From NCBI GenBank assembly GCA_020028535.1, contig JAIBHM010000015.1, positions 1 through 17,312 on the forward strand: a stretch of 17,312 nucleotides of DNA. The letters run 5' to 3'. The translations under genes and the position numbers were made by a program. Each line of letters starts with the position of its first letter. The stretch's first letter is position 1. Origin of the DNA: Armatimonadota bacterium. Its GTDB lineage: Bacteria > Sysuimicrobiota > Sysuimicrobiia > Sysuimicrobiales > Kaftiobacteriaceae. The notes under the pieces are model-generated. The model worked only from the letters and a program-made list of their open reading frames with translations, did not search any database and was not told the DNA's origin. This document shows, piece by piece, positions 1 through 7,687 of the stretch.

Positions 1-24
1 TGTCCATCTATCTGTAGCGCGAGG

Positions 25-312
25 CTAGCGCCCGCCGAGGATCGCGTCCTTTGCCGCCTTGCTGACACGAAAGCGGACCACCCGCTTGGCGGGGATGCGA
101 ATCGGCTGGCCGGTCTGCGGGTTGCGCCCCATCCGGGCCTTCCTGTTGACGAGAACGAGCTTGCCGAGCCCCGGCAGAGTGAAGGTGTTCTTGGCCTCTC
201 TGTAGGCCAGGTTCGCGAGCTCCTCCAGGTACGTACCCGCCTGCTTCTTGGAGATGTCGAGTTTTCCCGCCAGATAGTCGGCGACCTTCGACTTGGTCAT
301 GGCCTTCGCCAT
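25..312 (-). CDS. hup: HU-family DNA-binding protein
   Basis: A 95-residue histone-like nucleoid protein that binds and bends DNA as a dimer and compacts the chromosome. The N-terminal helical part (MTKSKVADYLAGKLDISKKQ) matches the HU/IHF dimerisation region. The diagnostic GRNPQTGQPI segment at about residues 62-71 is the DNA-contacting arm, and the length is normal for the family. The ATG at 312 is preceded on the minus strand by AGGAGGGA (317-324), which supports this start; an internal Met at codon 5 is an alternative. The gene stands alone and diverges from rarA, sharing an upstream region of about 120 bp in which I see no convincing -35/-10 pair. Sequence alone does not separate HU from IHF-like paralogues, but the short form fits HU. 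Confidence 0.95.
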   Translation of the reverse strand: MAKAMTKSKVADYLAGKLDISKKQAGTYLEELANLAYREAKNTFTLPGLGKLVLVNRKARMGRNPQTGQPIRIPAKRVVRFRVSKAAKDAILGGR

Positions 313-433
313 CGTATCCCTCCTGATCGAGAATTAGTGCCGCCTTCGAAATACCGCGCCAGTCCTGAATTTCCTGCTCCGGGCGTGCAAGGACCCGCGA
401 AAAATCAGGTGTTTCCTATGCTACCATCGATGC

Positions 434-1774
434 ATGGAACTGTTCGACCAGGCCCAATCGGCGCAGCAGGCCGCCAGCGCACCGCTGGCCGCCCGCATCC
501 GGCCGCGCACGCTCGACGAGTTCGTCGGCCAGGGTCACCTGGTGGGCCCGGGCAAAGTGCTGCGTCGCGCCATCGAACGCGACGAGCTGAGCTCGCTCGT
601 CCTGTACGGCCCTCCCGGAACAGGGAAGACGTCGCTGGCCCATATCATCGCCGCGGCGACCAAGTCTTCCGTCGAACAGGTCAACGCGGTCACCGCCGGC
701 GTAGCCGACCTGAAGCAGGTTATCGCCCGGGCGAAGGATCGCCGCCGGTTCCACGGCCAGCGCACCATCCTGTTCATCGACGAGATCCACCGCTTCAACA
801 AAGCGCAGCAGGACGTGCTGTTGCCGCACGTGGAGGAGGGCACGCTCGTTCTGATTGGGGCGACGACCGAGAACCCATTCTTCGAGGTGAATGCGACCCT
901 CGTGTCCCGCTCGCGCGTCTTCCGCCTCGAGCCGCTCACGGACGACGACATCCGCGCCATCATCCTGGCCGCTCTCAAGGATCCGGAGCGGGGGCTGGGC
1001 GCGTTACGCGTGTCGCTGGATGAGGATGCGATGGCGCATCTCATCGCGGTGAGCAGCGGCGACGCGCGGATCGCTCTGAACACGCTAGAACTGGCCACAA
1101 CCGGCGCGCCCGAGGAGCAGGGCCAGCGGCGGGTAACGGTGCAGACGATCGAGGACGTGACGCAGCGCCGCGCCCTCGCCTACGACCGCGAAGGGGACGC
1201 GCACTACGATCACATCTCCGCGTTCATCAAAAGCATGCGCGGCTCGGATCCTGACGCCGCGGTGTACTGGCTGGTGCGCATGCTGGAGGCGGGGGAGGAT
1301 GCCCGCTACATTGCCCGCCGCATGGTCGTGCACGCCGCGGAAGACGTCGGCCTGGCCGATCCGATGGCGCTGGTGGTGGCCACCTCCGCCGCGCACGCCG
1401 TCGAGTTCGTCGGGCTTCCGGAGGCGCAGATCCCGATGACCGAGGCGGCCATCTACATCGCCACGGCCCCGAAGAGCAACGCGGTGGTGGAGGCGATCGG
1501 AGCCGCGCGCACCGACGTCGCGGAGAAACGCGCCGACCCCGTGCCGGTGCACCTGCGAGACAGCAGCCATCCCATGGCGGTGCGGAAGCTCGGTCACGGC
1601 CGCGGGTACGAATATGCGCACGATCACCCGGAAGGATTCGTCCCGCAGCAGTACGTTCCGGACGCCGTGAAGGACCGCGTCTACTATCAGCCGACGGACC
1701 GTGGATTCGAGGCCGAGATTCGCCGGCGTCTGCGGGCGTGGTGGAAGGGCATCAAACGCTATACACCCGAATAA
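434..1774 (+). CDS. rarA: Replication-associated recombination protein A (RarA/MgsA), AAA+ ATPase
   Basis: A 446-residue clamp-loader-like AAA+ ATPase that acts at stalled replication forks and single-strand gaps. It begins with the typical PLAARIRPRTLDEFVGQ(G/D)HL segment. Walker A is GPPGTGKT (residues 59-66) and Walker B is LFIDEIHRFNK (from residue 113), followed by the sensor-1 region GATTENPFFEVN. The C-terminal half carries the family's tetramerisation and MgsA-type domain, including the AAIYIATAPKSNAV stretch, and ends in the KRYTPE-like tail. Length is normal. No Shine-Dalgarno site precedes the ATG. TATGCT at 417-422 would put transcription start only a few bases before the ATG, so a leaderless or very short leader is possible (inference). 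It is the first gene of a same-strand series with mnmA 49 nt downstream. Confidence 0.95.
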   Translation: MELFDQAQSAQQAASAPLAARIRPRTLDEFVGQGHLVGPGKVLRRAIERDELSSLVLYGPPGTGKTSLAHIIAAATKSSVEQVNAVTAGVADLKQVIARAKDRRRFHGQRTILFIDEIHRFNKAQQDVLLPHVEEGTLVLIGATTENPFFEVNATLVSRSRVFRLEPLTDDDIRAIILAALKDPERGLGALRVSLDEDAMAHLIAVSSGDARIALNTLELATTGAPEEQGQRRVTVQTIEDVTQRRALAYDREGDAHYDHISAFIKSMRGSDPDAAVYWLVRMLEAGEDARYIARRMVVHAAEDVGLADPMALVVATSAAHAVEFVGLPEAQIPMTEAAIYIATAPKSNAVVEAIGAARTDVAEKRADPVPVHLRDSSHPMAVRKLGHGRGYEYAHDHPEGFVPQQYVPDAVKDRVYYQPTDRGFEAEIRRRLRAWWKGIKRYTPE

Positions 1775-1823
1775 CGCGCGGTTTGGTATCATGAACGCGG
1801 CGTTACGCTCGACGGAGGTGCGC

Positions 1824-2930
1824 GTGGGCAAGTGGGCCGTCGCGATGAGCGGCGGAGTGGACAGTTCGGTTGCCGCGGCGATGTTGTCGGCCGAGGGCCA
1901 TGAGGTTACAGGTATCACGATGAACTTGTGGCCCGACTGGCTGCCCTCATCCGACGATGCCTTCAAAGCCTGTTGTGGCGTATCCGCCATCGAGGACGCG
2001 CGCGCCGTGGCGCGGCAGCTCGGCATCCGCCACTATGTCCTCAACATGCGCGAGGAATTCGAGCACGCCGTCATCGGGTACTTTGTTGACGAGTACGCCC
2101 GCGGGCGCACGCCGAATCCCTGCATTGCCTGCAATCAGGCGATCAAGTTCTCGTTGCTCCTGGAGAAGGTCACCGCGCTCGGCCTGGACGGGGTGGCCAC
2201 CGGCCACTACGCGCGGGTGGCGTGCGACCCTGTCTCGGGACGATATCACTTATTGCGCGCCCGCGACCCCCAGAAAGATCAGTCCTACGTCCTGTTTGGC
2301 CTGACGCAAGACCAGCTGGCGAACCTGCGGCTCCCGATCGGCGCGTACACCAAGGACGCGGTGCGCGGTCTTGCCCGCGAGTTCCACCTGCCCGTGGCCG
2401 GCAAGCCCGACAGCCAGGAGATCTGCTTTGTCCCCCGCGGCTCGTACACCGACGTCGTGGCGCGCTTCCGGCCCGAGGCGCTGCGACCGGGTCCGATTCT
2501 CGACACGTCCGGCCGGCAGGCCGGTGTGCACCAGGGGATCGCGCGCTACACGGTGGGGCAGCGCCGTGGATTGGGGCTGGCGAGTGGAGAGCCGATGTAT
2601 GTCGTCGCCATCGACCACGAGCGCAACGCCGTGATCATCGGCTCGGAAGAGGAGCTGCTTTTCGACGAGCTCGCTGCGTCGCACATGAACTGGATTGCCA
2701 TCCCTGCCCTCCATGACGAGAGACCCGTCACCGCACGCGTGCGCCACGCCGCCAGAGACACCTCCGCGACGGTTCGCCCAGGCCCAACTCCGTCAGAGGC
2801 CATCGTGCGTTTCGCGGAACCGCAAAGGGCGGCTGCACCGGGACAAGCCGTGACGCTGTATGATGGCGAGCATGTCCTCGGCGGGGGCGTCATCGCGCAG
2901 GTCCGCAGGCTTGCCGCACTGCGCGCCTGA
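1824..2930 (+). CDS. mnmA: tRNA-specific 2-thiouridylase MnmA
   Basis: Forms 2-thiouridine at wobble position 34 of Lys, Glu and Gln tRNAs, using ATP to adenylate the base and a relayed persulfide sulfur. The PP-loop motif SGGVDSS is at residues 9-15. The nucleophilic/persulfide cysteine pair is C103 (in NPCIACN) and C201 (in SQEICFV). Other family signatures are GHYAR, KDQSYVLFGL and YTVGQRRGLG. I chose the GTG at 1824 (368 aa) because GGAGGTG (1814-1820) lies 5 nt upstream and the family usually starts only a few residues before the PP-loop. An in-frame ATG at 1791 would add 11 residues without a ribosome site. It lies between rarA and a secreted protease in a tight same-strand series. Function is confident; the start is likely. 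Confidence 0.95.
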   Translation: MGKWAVAMSGGVDSSVAAAMLSAEGHEVTGITMNLWPDWLPSSDDAFKACCGVSAIEDARAVARQLGIRHYVLNMREEFEHAVIGYFVDEYARGRTPNPCIACNQAIKFSLLLEKVTALGLDGVATGHYARVACDPVSGRYHLLRARDPQKDQSYVLFGLTQDQLANLRLPIGAYTKDAVRGLAREFHLPVAGKPDSQEICFVPRGSYTDVVARFRPEALRPGPILDTSGRQAGVHQGIARYTVGQRRGLGLASGEPMYVVAIDHERNAVIIGSEEELLFDELAASHMNWIAIPALHDERPVTARVRHAARDTSATVRPGPTPSEAIVRFAEPQRAAAPGQAVTLYDGEHVLGGGVIAQVRRLAALRA

Positions 2931-2961
2931 CCCTCGCACGCGCACGTCCTCCGTCACGCCA

Positions 2962-4260
2962 ATGACGCGCGCCCTTGCCCTACTTGTTACCGCAGTGCTG
3001 CTTCAGCCCGGAATTCTTCCGGCCGCGGCGCAGACGCAGGACGAGGCTGCGGTCCTTCGCGAGGCGTACGCATTCATCACTGAGTACGCCCTGCGGGCTC
3101 CCGACCCATCGGCACTCCTCAGCCGGGCAATCGCTTCCGTCCAGGTGGTGGCCCCGGCCGCCTCCGCCGCGAACTCCACGCCGGTCCTCTCCGGCCGCGA
3201 ATCCGAAGATCTGGAGGCGGTGGCCTCGTATGTCGCCGCGATCGTGCGGGCCGTTCCGGCCCGCCAGGCGGAGCTCGTTCTCTCCGCCGCGCTTCGCGGT
3301 ATGATCGCGGAACTGGCAGATCCGCTGGCCGCAATCTTTCTGCCGGTGACGTTCGCGAGATACATGGAAGAGCTGCGCGGCGAGCACGGCGGGATCGGCG
3401 CGCAGGTTGATCTCCTGGCAGGGGCGATCGTGATCGGGGACGTCACTCCCGGCGGACCGGCCGCGGGAGCGGGACTGGCCGCGGGCGACGTCTTGCTTGA
3501 AGTCAATGCGCGGGCCACCACCGGCCGCACACCGGACCAGGTCATGGACCTTCTTCGCGGCTCCCCGGGCACAACCGTCGTGCTCACCGTGCGGCGGGGC
3601 AGCGCCACCACCCGTCACACCATGACGCGAGCGGCGGTCCGGGAGAATCCGACGCGCTCAGTGATGATCGACACGCGCGTGGGATACATCCGGCTCCTGG
3701 AGTTCTCCGAGCATTCCGCGCGCGACGTGGCGCACGCCGTGGAGCGGTTGCGAACGCGTGGTGCTGCGGTCCTGATTCTCGATCTGCGACAGAATCTCGG
3801 GGGGCTCGTGGCGGAATCCGTGGATGTGGCCAGCCTGTTCCTGCCGGACGGCGTGGTGGCGATGGAGGAGCGCCGGGGTGGACTGGTGCCCCTCGACGTG
3901 CGTCCCGCCGACAGGTTCCCGGGGCCCGTGGTGGTTCTCGTGGACCGCCTCACGGCCAGCGCGGGCGAGATCGTCGCGGGAGCACTGCAGGATCATGGCG
4001 CGCCGCTCGTCGGTACGCGTACCTTCGGGAAGGTAACGGTGCAGAGCATCTCGATCCCTCCGTTGTCCGGAGGATGGGGCATCCGGGTGACCACCGCCCG
4101 CTACTACACACGGCGCGGGCGGACGATCGATGGCGCAGGGTTGGTCCCCAACATCATGGTGCAGATGTCGATCGACCTGATCCAGAGCATGCGCGACGCG
4201 CAGCTCGAAGAGGCGACGGCGCAGGCGCGGCAGCGTGTGCCCGTCCCCAGTGGTCCGTAG
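2962..4260 (+). CDS. Secreted C-terminal processing protease, PDZ + peptidase S41 (CtpA/Prc-like)
   Basis: A serine protease exported across the cytoplasmic membrane that trims or degrades envelope proteins from their C-termini. From the ATG at 2962 the protein (432 aa) opens with a signal peptide: MTR, a hydrophobic core LALLVTAVLL, and a probable AAA|Q cleavage near residue 23. A PDZ domain starts around residue 143 (GGIGAQVD, then TPGGPAAGAGLAAGDVLLEV). The S41 catalytic domain follows from about residue 235, with catalytic Ser333 in TASAGEI and Lys357 in TFGKVTVQ, so the Ser-Lys dyad is intact. A longer open frame begins at 2860 but would bury the signal peptide and overlap mnmA. No clear ribosome site precedes 2962. 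It sits 31 nt after mnmA and 17 nt before the CCA-adding enzyme. The exact substrate cannot be inferred. Confidence 0.9.
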   Translation: MTRALALLVTAVLLQPGILPAAAQTQDEAAVLREAYAFITEYALRAPDPSALLSRAIASVQVVAPAASAANSTPVLSGRESEDLEAVASYVAAIVRAVPARQAELVLSAALRGMIAELADPLAAIFLPVTFARYMEELRGEHGGIGAQVDLLAGAIVIGDVTPGGPAAGAGLAAGDVLLEVNARATTGRTPDQVMDLLRGSPGTTVVLTVRRGSATTRHTMTRAAVRENPTRSVMIDTRVGYIRLLEFSEHSARDVAHAVERLRTRGAAVLILDLRQNLGGLVAESVDVASLFLPDGVVAMEERRGGLVPLDVRPADRFPGPVVVLVDRLTASAGEIVAGALQDHGAPLVGTRTFGKVTVQSISIPPLSGGWGIRVTTARYYTRRGRTIDGAGLVPNIMVQMSIDLIQSMRDAQLEEATAQARQRVPVPSGP

Positions 4261-4277
4261 GCCAAGAAAGGGTGGAC

Positions 4278-5594
4278 GTGGGTACGCTGCGCGAGGGTGC
4301 GATTGCGGTGGTCCGCCTCCTGCGAGATCGCGGGTTCAGCGCCTATTGGGTCGGCGGGTGCGTCCGCGACCTGGAGATGGGGCGGGAGCCGCACGACTAT
4401 GACATTGTCACGGACGCGCGTCCCGATCAGGTGGCCCAGATGTTTCCGAATGCCGTGCTGGTCGGCGCCCAGTTCGGCGTGATCGTGGTGCCCTGGGGCG
4501 AGTGGCGCTACGAGGTGTCGACGTTCCGCGCCGAAGGCCCGTACGTCGACGGCCGCAGGCCAAGCCACGTCGAGTTTGTGGATGAGCAGACCGACGTGGC
4601 GCGCCGCGATTTTACGATCAACGGTCTCCTCCACGATCCCCTCACCGGGAAGACGATCGACTACGTCGGGGGCCGCGCCGACATCGCCCGCCGGACTGTG
4701 CGCACGATCGGCGACCCTGAGCAGCGCTTTGCCGAAGACCGCCTGCGCATGCTCCGAGCTGTGCGCCTGGCCGCCGAGCTCGAGTTCGAGATCGATCCCG
4801 CGACTTTTGCGGCCATCCAGGCCGAGGCCGGATCCATCACCCGGATCAGCGCGGAGCGCATCCGCGACGAGCTCGTGCGATTGCTGACAAGCCCGGGGCG
4901 GGGCAGGGGGCTGCGCCTGCTGCGCGAATCCGGCCTGCTCATTGCCATCCTCCCCGAGGTCGAGGCCACGGTGGGCGTGCCCCAGCCGCCGGAGTTCCAT
5001 CCCGAGGGAGATATCTTCACGCACACCGTGCTCGCGCTCGAACGGCTGCGCGAGCCGCATCCCGTCCTGGCCGTGGCGGCGCTGCTGCACGATGTGGGCA
5101 AGCCCCCCACGATGACCGAGACCGACCGCATCCGTTTCAACGGCCACGACGAAGTCGGAGCCGAGATGACGGCGGTGATCTGCCGGCGGCTTCGATTCTC
5201 CGGAGATGAGACCGCGCGTATCGTCGCACTCGTCCGCGATCACCTGCGGGTGAAAGACCTGCCGAAGATGCGGCCGGCGAAGGCGAGCCGCTTCCTGCTG
5301 GCGGACGACGCGGCGGACCACCTCGAGCTGCACCGCGCCGACTGCCTGGCCAGCCACGGCAACCTCGACGTCTACCGGTGGGCGGTGGCGGCGCGCGAGG
5401 CGTTGATCAAAGAGACGCCGCGGCCGCGCCCGTTGCTTACGGGCGACGACCTCATCGCCATGGGCTTACGTCCCGGGCCGCGCTTCAAGGAGATGCTGGA
5501 TGCCGTGCTGGACGCCCAACTCGAAGGGACGATTCGCACCGCAGACGAGGCACGGGCGTTCGTCCGCCGTGAGTACGCGAAGCGGGAGGGTTGA
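4278..5594 (+). CDS. cca: CCA-adding tRNA nucleotidyltransferase with HD domain
   Basis: Adds or repairs the 3'-terminal CCA of tRNAs using CTP and ATP. The class II nucleotidyltransferase head has GGCVRDL and the metal-binding DYD (D40, D42) in EPHDYDIVTDA. It continues with the RRDFTINGLL motif and the RFAEDRLRMLRAVRLAAEL segment used in nucleotide selection and tRNA contact. A C-terminal HD domain has LLHDVGK (H271, D272) and the later RDHLRVKDLPKM region, as in enzymes that also hydrolyse 2',3'-cyclic phosphates. I chose the GTG at 4278 (438 aa) because AAAGGG (4267-4272) is at good spacing and homology begins right after it; GTG 4272 is an alternative, and the open frame from 4074 only overlaps the protease gene. 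Pure poly(A) polymerase activity is the main alternative role. Confidence 0.93.
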   Translation: MGTLREGAIAVVRLLRDRGFSAYWVGGCVRDLEMGREPHDYDIVTDARPDQVAQMFPNAVLVGAQFGVIVVPWGEWRYEVSTFRAEGPYVDGRRPSHVEFVDEQTDVARRDFTINGLLHDPLTGKTIDYVGGRADIARRTVRTIGDPEQRFAEDRLRMLRAVRLAAELEFEIDPATFAAIQAEAGSITRISAERIRDELVRLLTSPGRGRGLRLLRESGLLIAILPEVEATVGVPQPPEFHPEGDIFTHTVLALERLREPHPVLAVAALLHDVGKPPTMTETDRIRFNGHDEVGAEMTAVICRRLRFSGDETARIVALVRDHLRVKDLPKMRPAKASRFLLADDAADHLELHRADCLASHGNLDVYRWAVAAREALIKETPRPRPLLTGDDLIAMGLRPGPRFKEMLDAVLDAQLEGTIRTADEARAFVRREYAKREG

Positions 5595-5634
5595 CCTGCA
5601 TCGTCGGGGAAACCAGTCCGCGAGGTGATTGAGG

Positions 5635-5787
5635 GTGAGCGAGCTGGAAGTTGTCTATCTCTTCCTGGGCCTGCTGGTCCTTTTCGTCGTGATCGGCGCG
5701 CTGCTCCCGAAGTACCTTCCGGGAGTGATACGAAAACTTGATTCCACCGTGCTCAAAGAGCCCAAGGAGGAGAGCAACCGCCACTAG
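5635..5787 (+). CDS. Small single-span membrane protein (50 aa), unknown
   Basis: A short gene that automatic callers easily miss. GTG at 5635 is preceded by GAGGTGA (5622-5628) at 6-nt spacing and runs 50 codons to TAG at 5785-5787. The product starts with an acidic SELE, then has a single hydrophobic span (about residues 6-24, VVYLFLGLLVLFVVIGALL). It ends with a basic and charged tail (KYLPGVIRKL... and KEPKEESNRH). By the positive-inside rule the C-terminus should face the cytoplasm. It is the last gene of the rarA-mnmA-protease-cca series, 40 nt after cca, and is followed by a strong hairpin. I recognise no family. A role as a membrane-anchored partner or regulator is only a guess. Codon use and the ribosome site support real translation. 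Confidence 0.65.
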   Translation: MSELEVVYLFLGLLVLFVVIGALLPKYLPGVIRKLDSTVLKEPKEESNRH

Positions 5788-5840
5788 GGAGTCCAGACCG
5801 CCGGCCCCGCACGCTTCGCAACATATAATTCGCAACACAT

Positions 5841-5872
5841 AAGAGGAGGGAACGATGTCGTTCCCTCCTCTT
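5841..5872. terminator. Perfect 15-bp palindromic hairpin, probable bidirectional terminator
   Basis: Positions 5841-5855 are perfectly complementary to 5858-5872, with only TG between them, giving an exceptionally strong stem. It lies between the convergent small membrane protein gene and the FBP aldolase/phosphatase gene, where a terminator serving both strands is expected. There is no long T-run on either side (only CTCTT), so it is not a canonical intrinsic terminator. On the + strand the stem also carries AGGAGG followed 5 nt later by ATG. Confidence 0.6.
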
Positions 5873-5905
5873 CCAGCTCTGCCGTAAGGCTGTTTCGTTC
5901 GCTGA

Positions 5906-7069
5906 TCAGTCGGGGTCGTCGCCGTGGACGACGGCTTCGACCTGGGTCGGCGTCGCGTCCTTGGCGCCGTTGCGGATCGTCCACTGGGCGTCCAGCTTGC
6001 GCAGGCGCGACACGATCCCGCCGTACTCAAGCTCGGACATCGGGAGCATCGCCGGCTCGAAGAACCCCTGCCGGCGCATCTCCATCGCCTTGTCGGCGAT
6101 TCGCTCGCGCACCGCATCAAAAACCGGATCGGCGAAGAGATCCACCGGGCCGGTGAGCCGACCCTCGTGCATCGAGAGCCCCAGCGCACACACGGTCGGT
6201 ACGCAGAAGAACGTCGAGGCCGCCGTGTTCATCGGGACCGGCATCAGCGGAAGGTTGTGGCTGCCGCGCGTGTCACCGCCAACAAACGGGCCGACGGCGA
6301 ACGCCGGACCGAACTCCTCAGTCGCGGGGAAGATCTTCTGCACGCGCACGACCGCGGGCGGGTCGTCCTTGCCCACGTACCGGCCGGCGATGTTGCGCAG
6401 CCGCGACGTCCCGACCGCGACCGCCTGCTCATTCGGGTACTTGCGAGACCAGATGGCCTCGATGGCGTAGCGGTTGGTATCGCGCAGCAGCGCGGAGATG
6501 TCATAGAGATTGTCCGGGGCCTCGAGCACGATCATGCGGTCGCCTTCCGTGTGATCCATGTCCATGATGTGGAAGGTAAACCCGTCGTGCAGGCCCTCGG
6601 AGAGCATCAGCCCGGGCGAGTACATCGGGTCGGCGAACGAGAGGTATAGCGGGAGGTTGAACGCGCCGGGGCCGCACTTGTCCGCGAGCAACACCATCAA
6701 CGCCTCGCTCGGACGTTCCTCGAGGTCAACCTCGGCGCTGCCCGGTCCCATGCCGCGCACATTCCCGGAAAACGCGTCCTTCAGTAGATCCTGTCCGGCG
6801 CCGTAGAGCCCCTGCGCCTTCGCTTTCTCAGTCGCTGCCAGGAAGGCTTCCCATGCGAGCTGGTGGATGTCGGGGTTGTCGATCCCTTTTGTGTGGGTCA
6901 TGATGATGCCGATGTCGTCGCCCGCGTGGCAGACGAAGGCGTCGATGAGCAGGCGACCCTTCGCGCGCGTCACACGGTCGCGCACCACCGCAAGGGTCTC
7001 AGCGCTGGGCAGGGTGTGGCCGCCGACGGCGCCGATGTCGGCTTTGATCACACTGACCGTAACCCGCAT
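5906..7069 (-). CDS. fbp: Fructose-1,6-bisphosphate aldolase/phosphatase, class V (archaeal-type FBPA/ase)
   Basis: A bifunctional gluconeogenic enzyme that condenses triose phosphates to fructose-1,6-bisphosphate and dephosphorylates it to fructose-6-phosphate, using Mg2+. The 387-aa protein has the N-terminal metal-ligand region (VIKADIGAVGGHTLPS), the CHAGDDI segment, ADPMYSPGLML, and YDISALLRDTNRYAIEAIWSRKYP. The family's catalytic Tyr and Schiff-base Lys (Tyr229/Lys232 in the studied archaeal enzyme) correspond to Y231 and K234 in GRYVGKDDP, so both activities should be intact. The ATG at 7069 has AAGGAGG (7079-7085) upstream. The class occurs mainly in archaea and in deep-branching or thermophilic bacteria, which bears on the host. 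It is monocistronic, convergent with the cca series and divergent from the parA cluster. Confidence 0.95.
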   Translation of the reverse strand: MRVTVSVIKADIGAVGGHTLPSAETLAVVRDRVTRAKGRLLIDAFVCHAGDDIGIIMTHTKGIDNPDIHQLAWEAFLAATEKAKAQGLYGAGQDLLKDAFSGNVRGMGPGSAEVDLEERPSEALMVLLADKCGPGAFNLPLYLSFADPMYSPGLMLSEGLHDGFTFHIMDMDHTEGDRMIVLEAPDNLYDISALLRDTNRYAIEAIWSRKYPNEQAVAVGTSRLRNIAGRYVGKDDPPAVVRVQKIFPATEEFGPAFAVGPFVGGDTRGSHNLPLMPVPMNTAASTFFCVPTVCALGLSMHEGRLTGPVDLFADPVFDAVRERIADKAMEMRRQGFFEPAMLPMSELEYGGIVSRLRKLDAQWTIRNGAKDATPTQVEAVVHGDDPD

Positions 7070-7116
7070 CCCGTTCGCCCTCCTTGTGATCCTGCCTAAG
7101 AGAAGTATGCCCGAGC

Positions 7117-7151
7117 CGAAGTGTTGTCATTCTAGCACTTCGTAGCATAAA
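7117..7151. promoter_or_regulatory. Divergent regulatory region with inverted repeat and candidate promoter
   Basis: The 182-bp gap between the FBP aldolase/phosphatase gene and the parA cluster holds an inverted repeat CGAAGTG-N12-CACTTCG (7117-7142). On the + strand TTGTCA (7124-7129) and CATAAA (7146-7151), 16 nt apart, form a candidate promoter for the downstream cluster. On the minus strand the repeat spacer contains TAGAAT (7134-7129), a possible -10 for the fbp gene with only a poor -35. A protein bound at the repeat could affect both directions. The promoter calls are tentative. Confidence 0.3.
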
Positions 7152-7251
7152 AGAGGAAAACCTCCACTCGAGTCGAACAGGCTACCGAACGAGACGCCGG
7201 AACGGTGGCCTGTGCCCCCCCGCAGACGCGCGCCGTTCACGCTCAGCGCGG

Positions 7252-7659
7252 ATGGCGATAGATGTGGTGGGACGGCTGCGGGTTGTCGGGGTTCGCGTGG
7301 AACGGACGCCCGGGCATGTGGCTGTGGCCGTGAGCCTCGGACATGACGGCGGTGCCGTGACCGGGCGGTTTGACCGTCCGGCCGCTGATGCGCAGGCCGT
7401 CCAGGTCGCCGCGGAAGCCGCGCTCGATGCGTTACGCCAGGTGGCGCCCTCGGGAACGAGGTGGGCGCTGGAGCAGATCAGCGTCCAATCCCTCCTGGCG
7501 GGGCAGGCGGTCGTGGCTCACATTCTGCTGGAAACGGAGGGCGCCCCGGAGCATTTGATCGGCAGCGCGCTCAGTCGGGCCGGACCGCTGGAGGAGGCGG
7601 CTGCGGAGGCAGTCGTCGACGCGGTCGAGCGGCGGCTGGGCTGGTTCACGAAAACCTGA
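7252..7659 (+). CDS. Hypothetical protein upstream of parA (135 aa)
   Basis: I do not recognise a named family. The protein alternates strand-like stretches (GRLRVVGVRVER, HVAVAVSLGH, WALEQISVQSL, AVVAHILLET) with two alanine-rich helices (AADAQAVQVAAEAALDALRQV and AAEAVVDAVERRLG), suggesting a small alpha/beta domain with an internal two-fold pattern. There is no signal peptide, membrane span or cysteine. No good ribosome site precedes the ATG at 7252, so the start is uncertain. It is 28 nt upstream of parA on the same strand and probably co-transcribed. This placement suggests it belongs to the same process as the ParA ATPase, but nothing in the sequence states which. Coding is supported by the uninterrupted frame, GC-rich third positions and operon position. 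Confidence 0.6.
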   Translation: MAIDVVGRLRVVGVRVERTPGHVAVAVSLGHDGGAVTGRFDRPAADAQAVQVAAEAALDALRQVAPSGTRWALEQISVQSLLAGQAVVAHILLETEGAPEHLIGSALSRAGPLEEAAAEAVVDAVERRLGWFTKT

Positions 7660-7687
7660 ACGCCGCACCATCGACGGAGCATACAAC

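Noticed and set aside
1085..2026. Long minus-strand open frame (313 codons) across the end of rarA and start of mnmA
   Set aside because: It is antisense to two clearly conserved genes, has no recognisable domain, and its His/Arg/Val-rich composition is that of a GC-rich shadow frame.
4104..5357. Minus-strand open frame of 417 codons opposite cca
   Set aside because: No family motifs; it mirrors the codon bias of the well-supported CCA-adding enzyme on the other strand.
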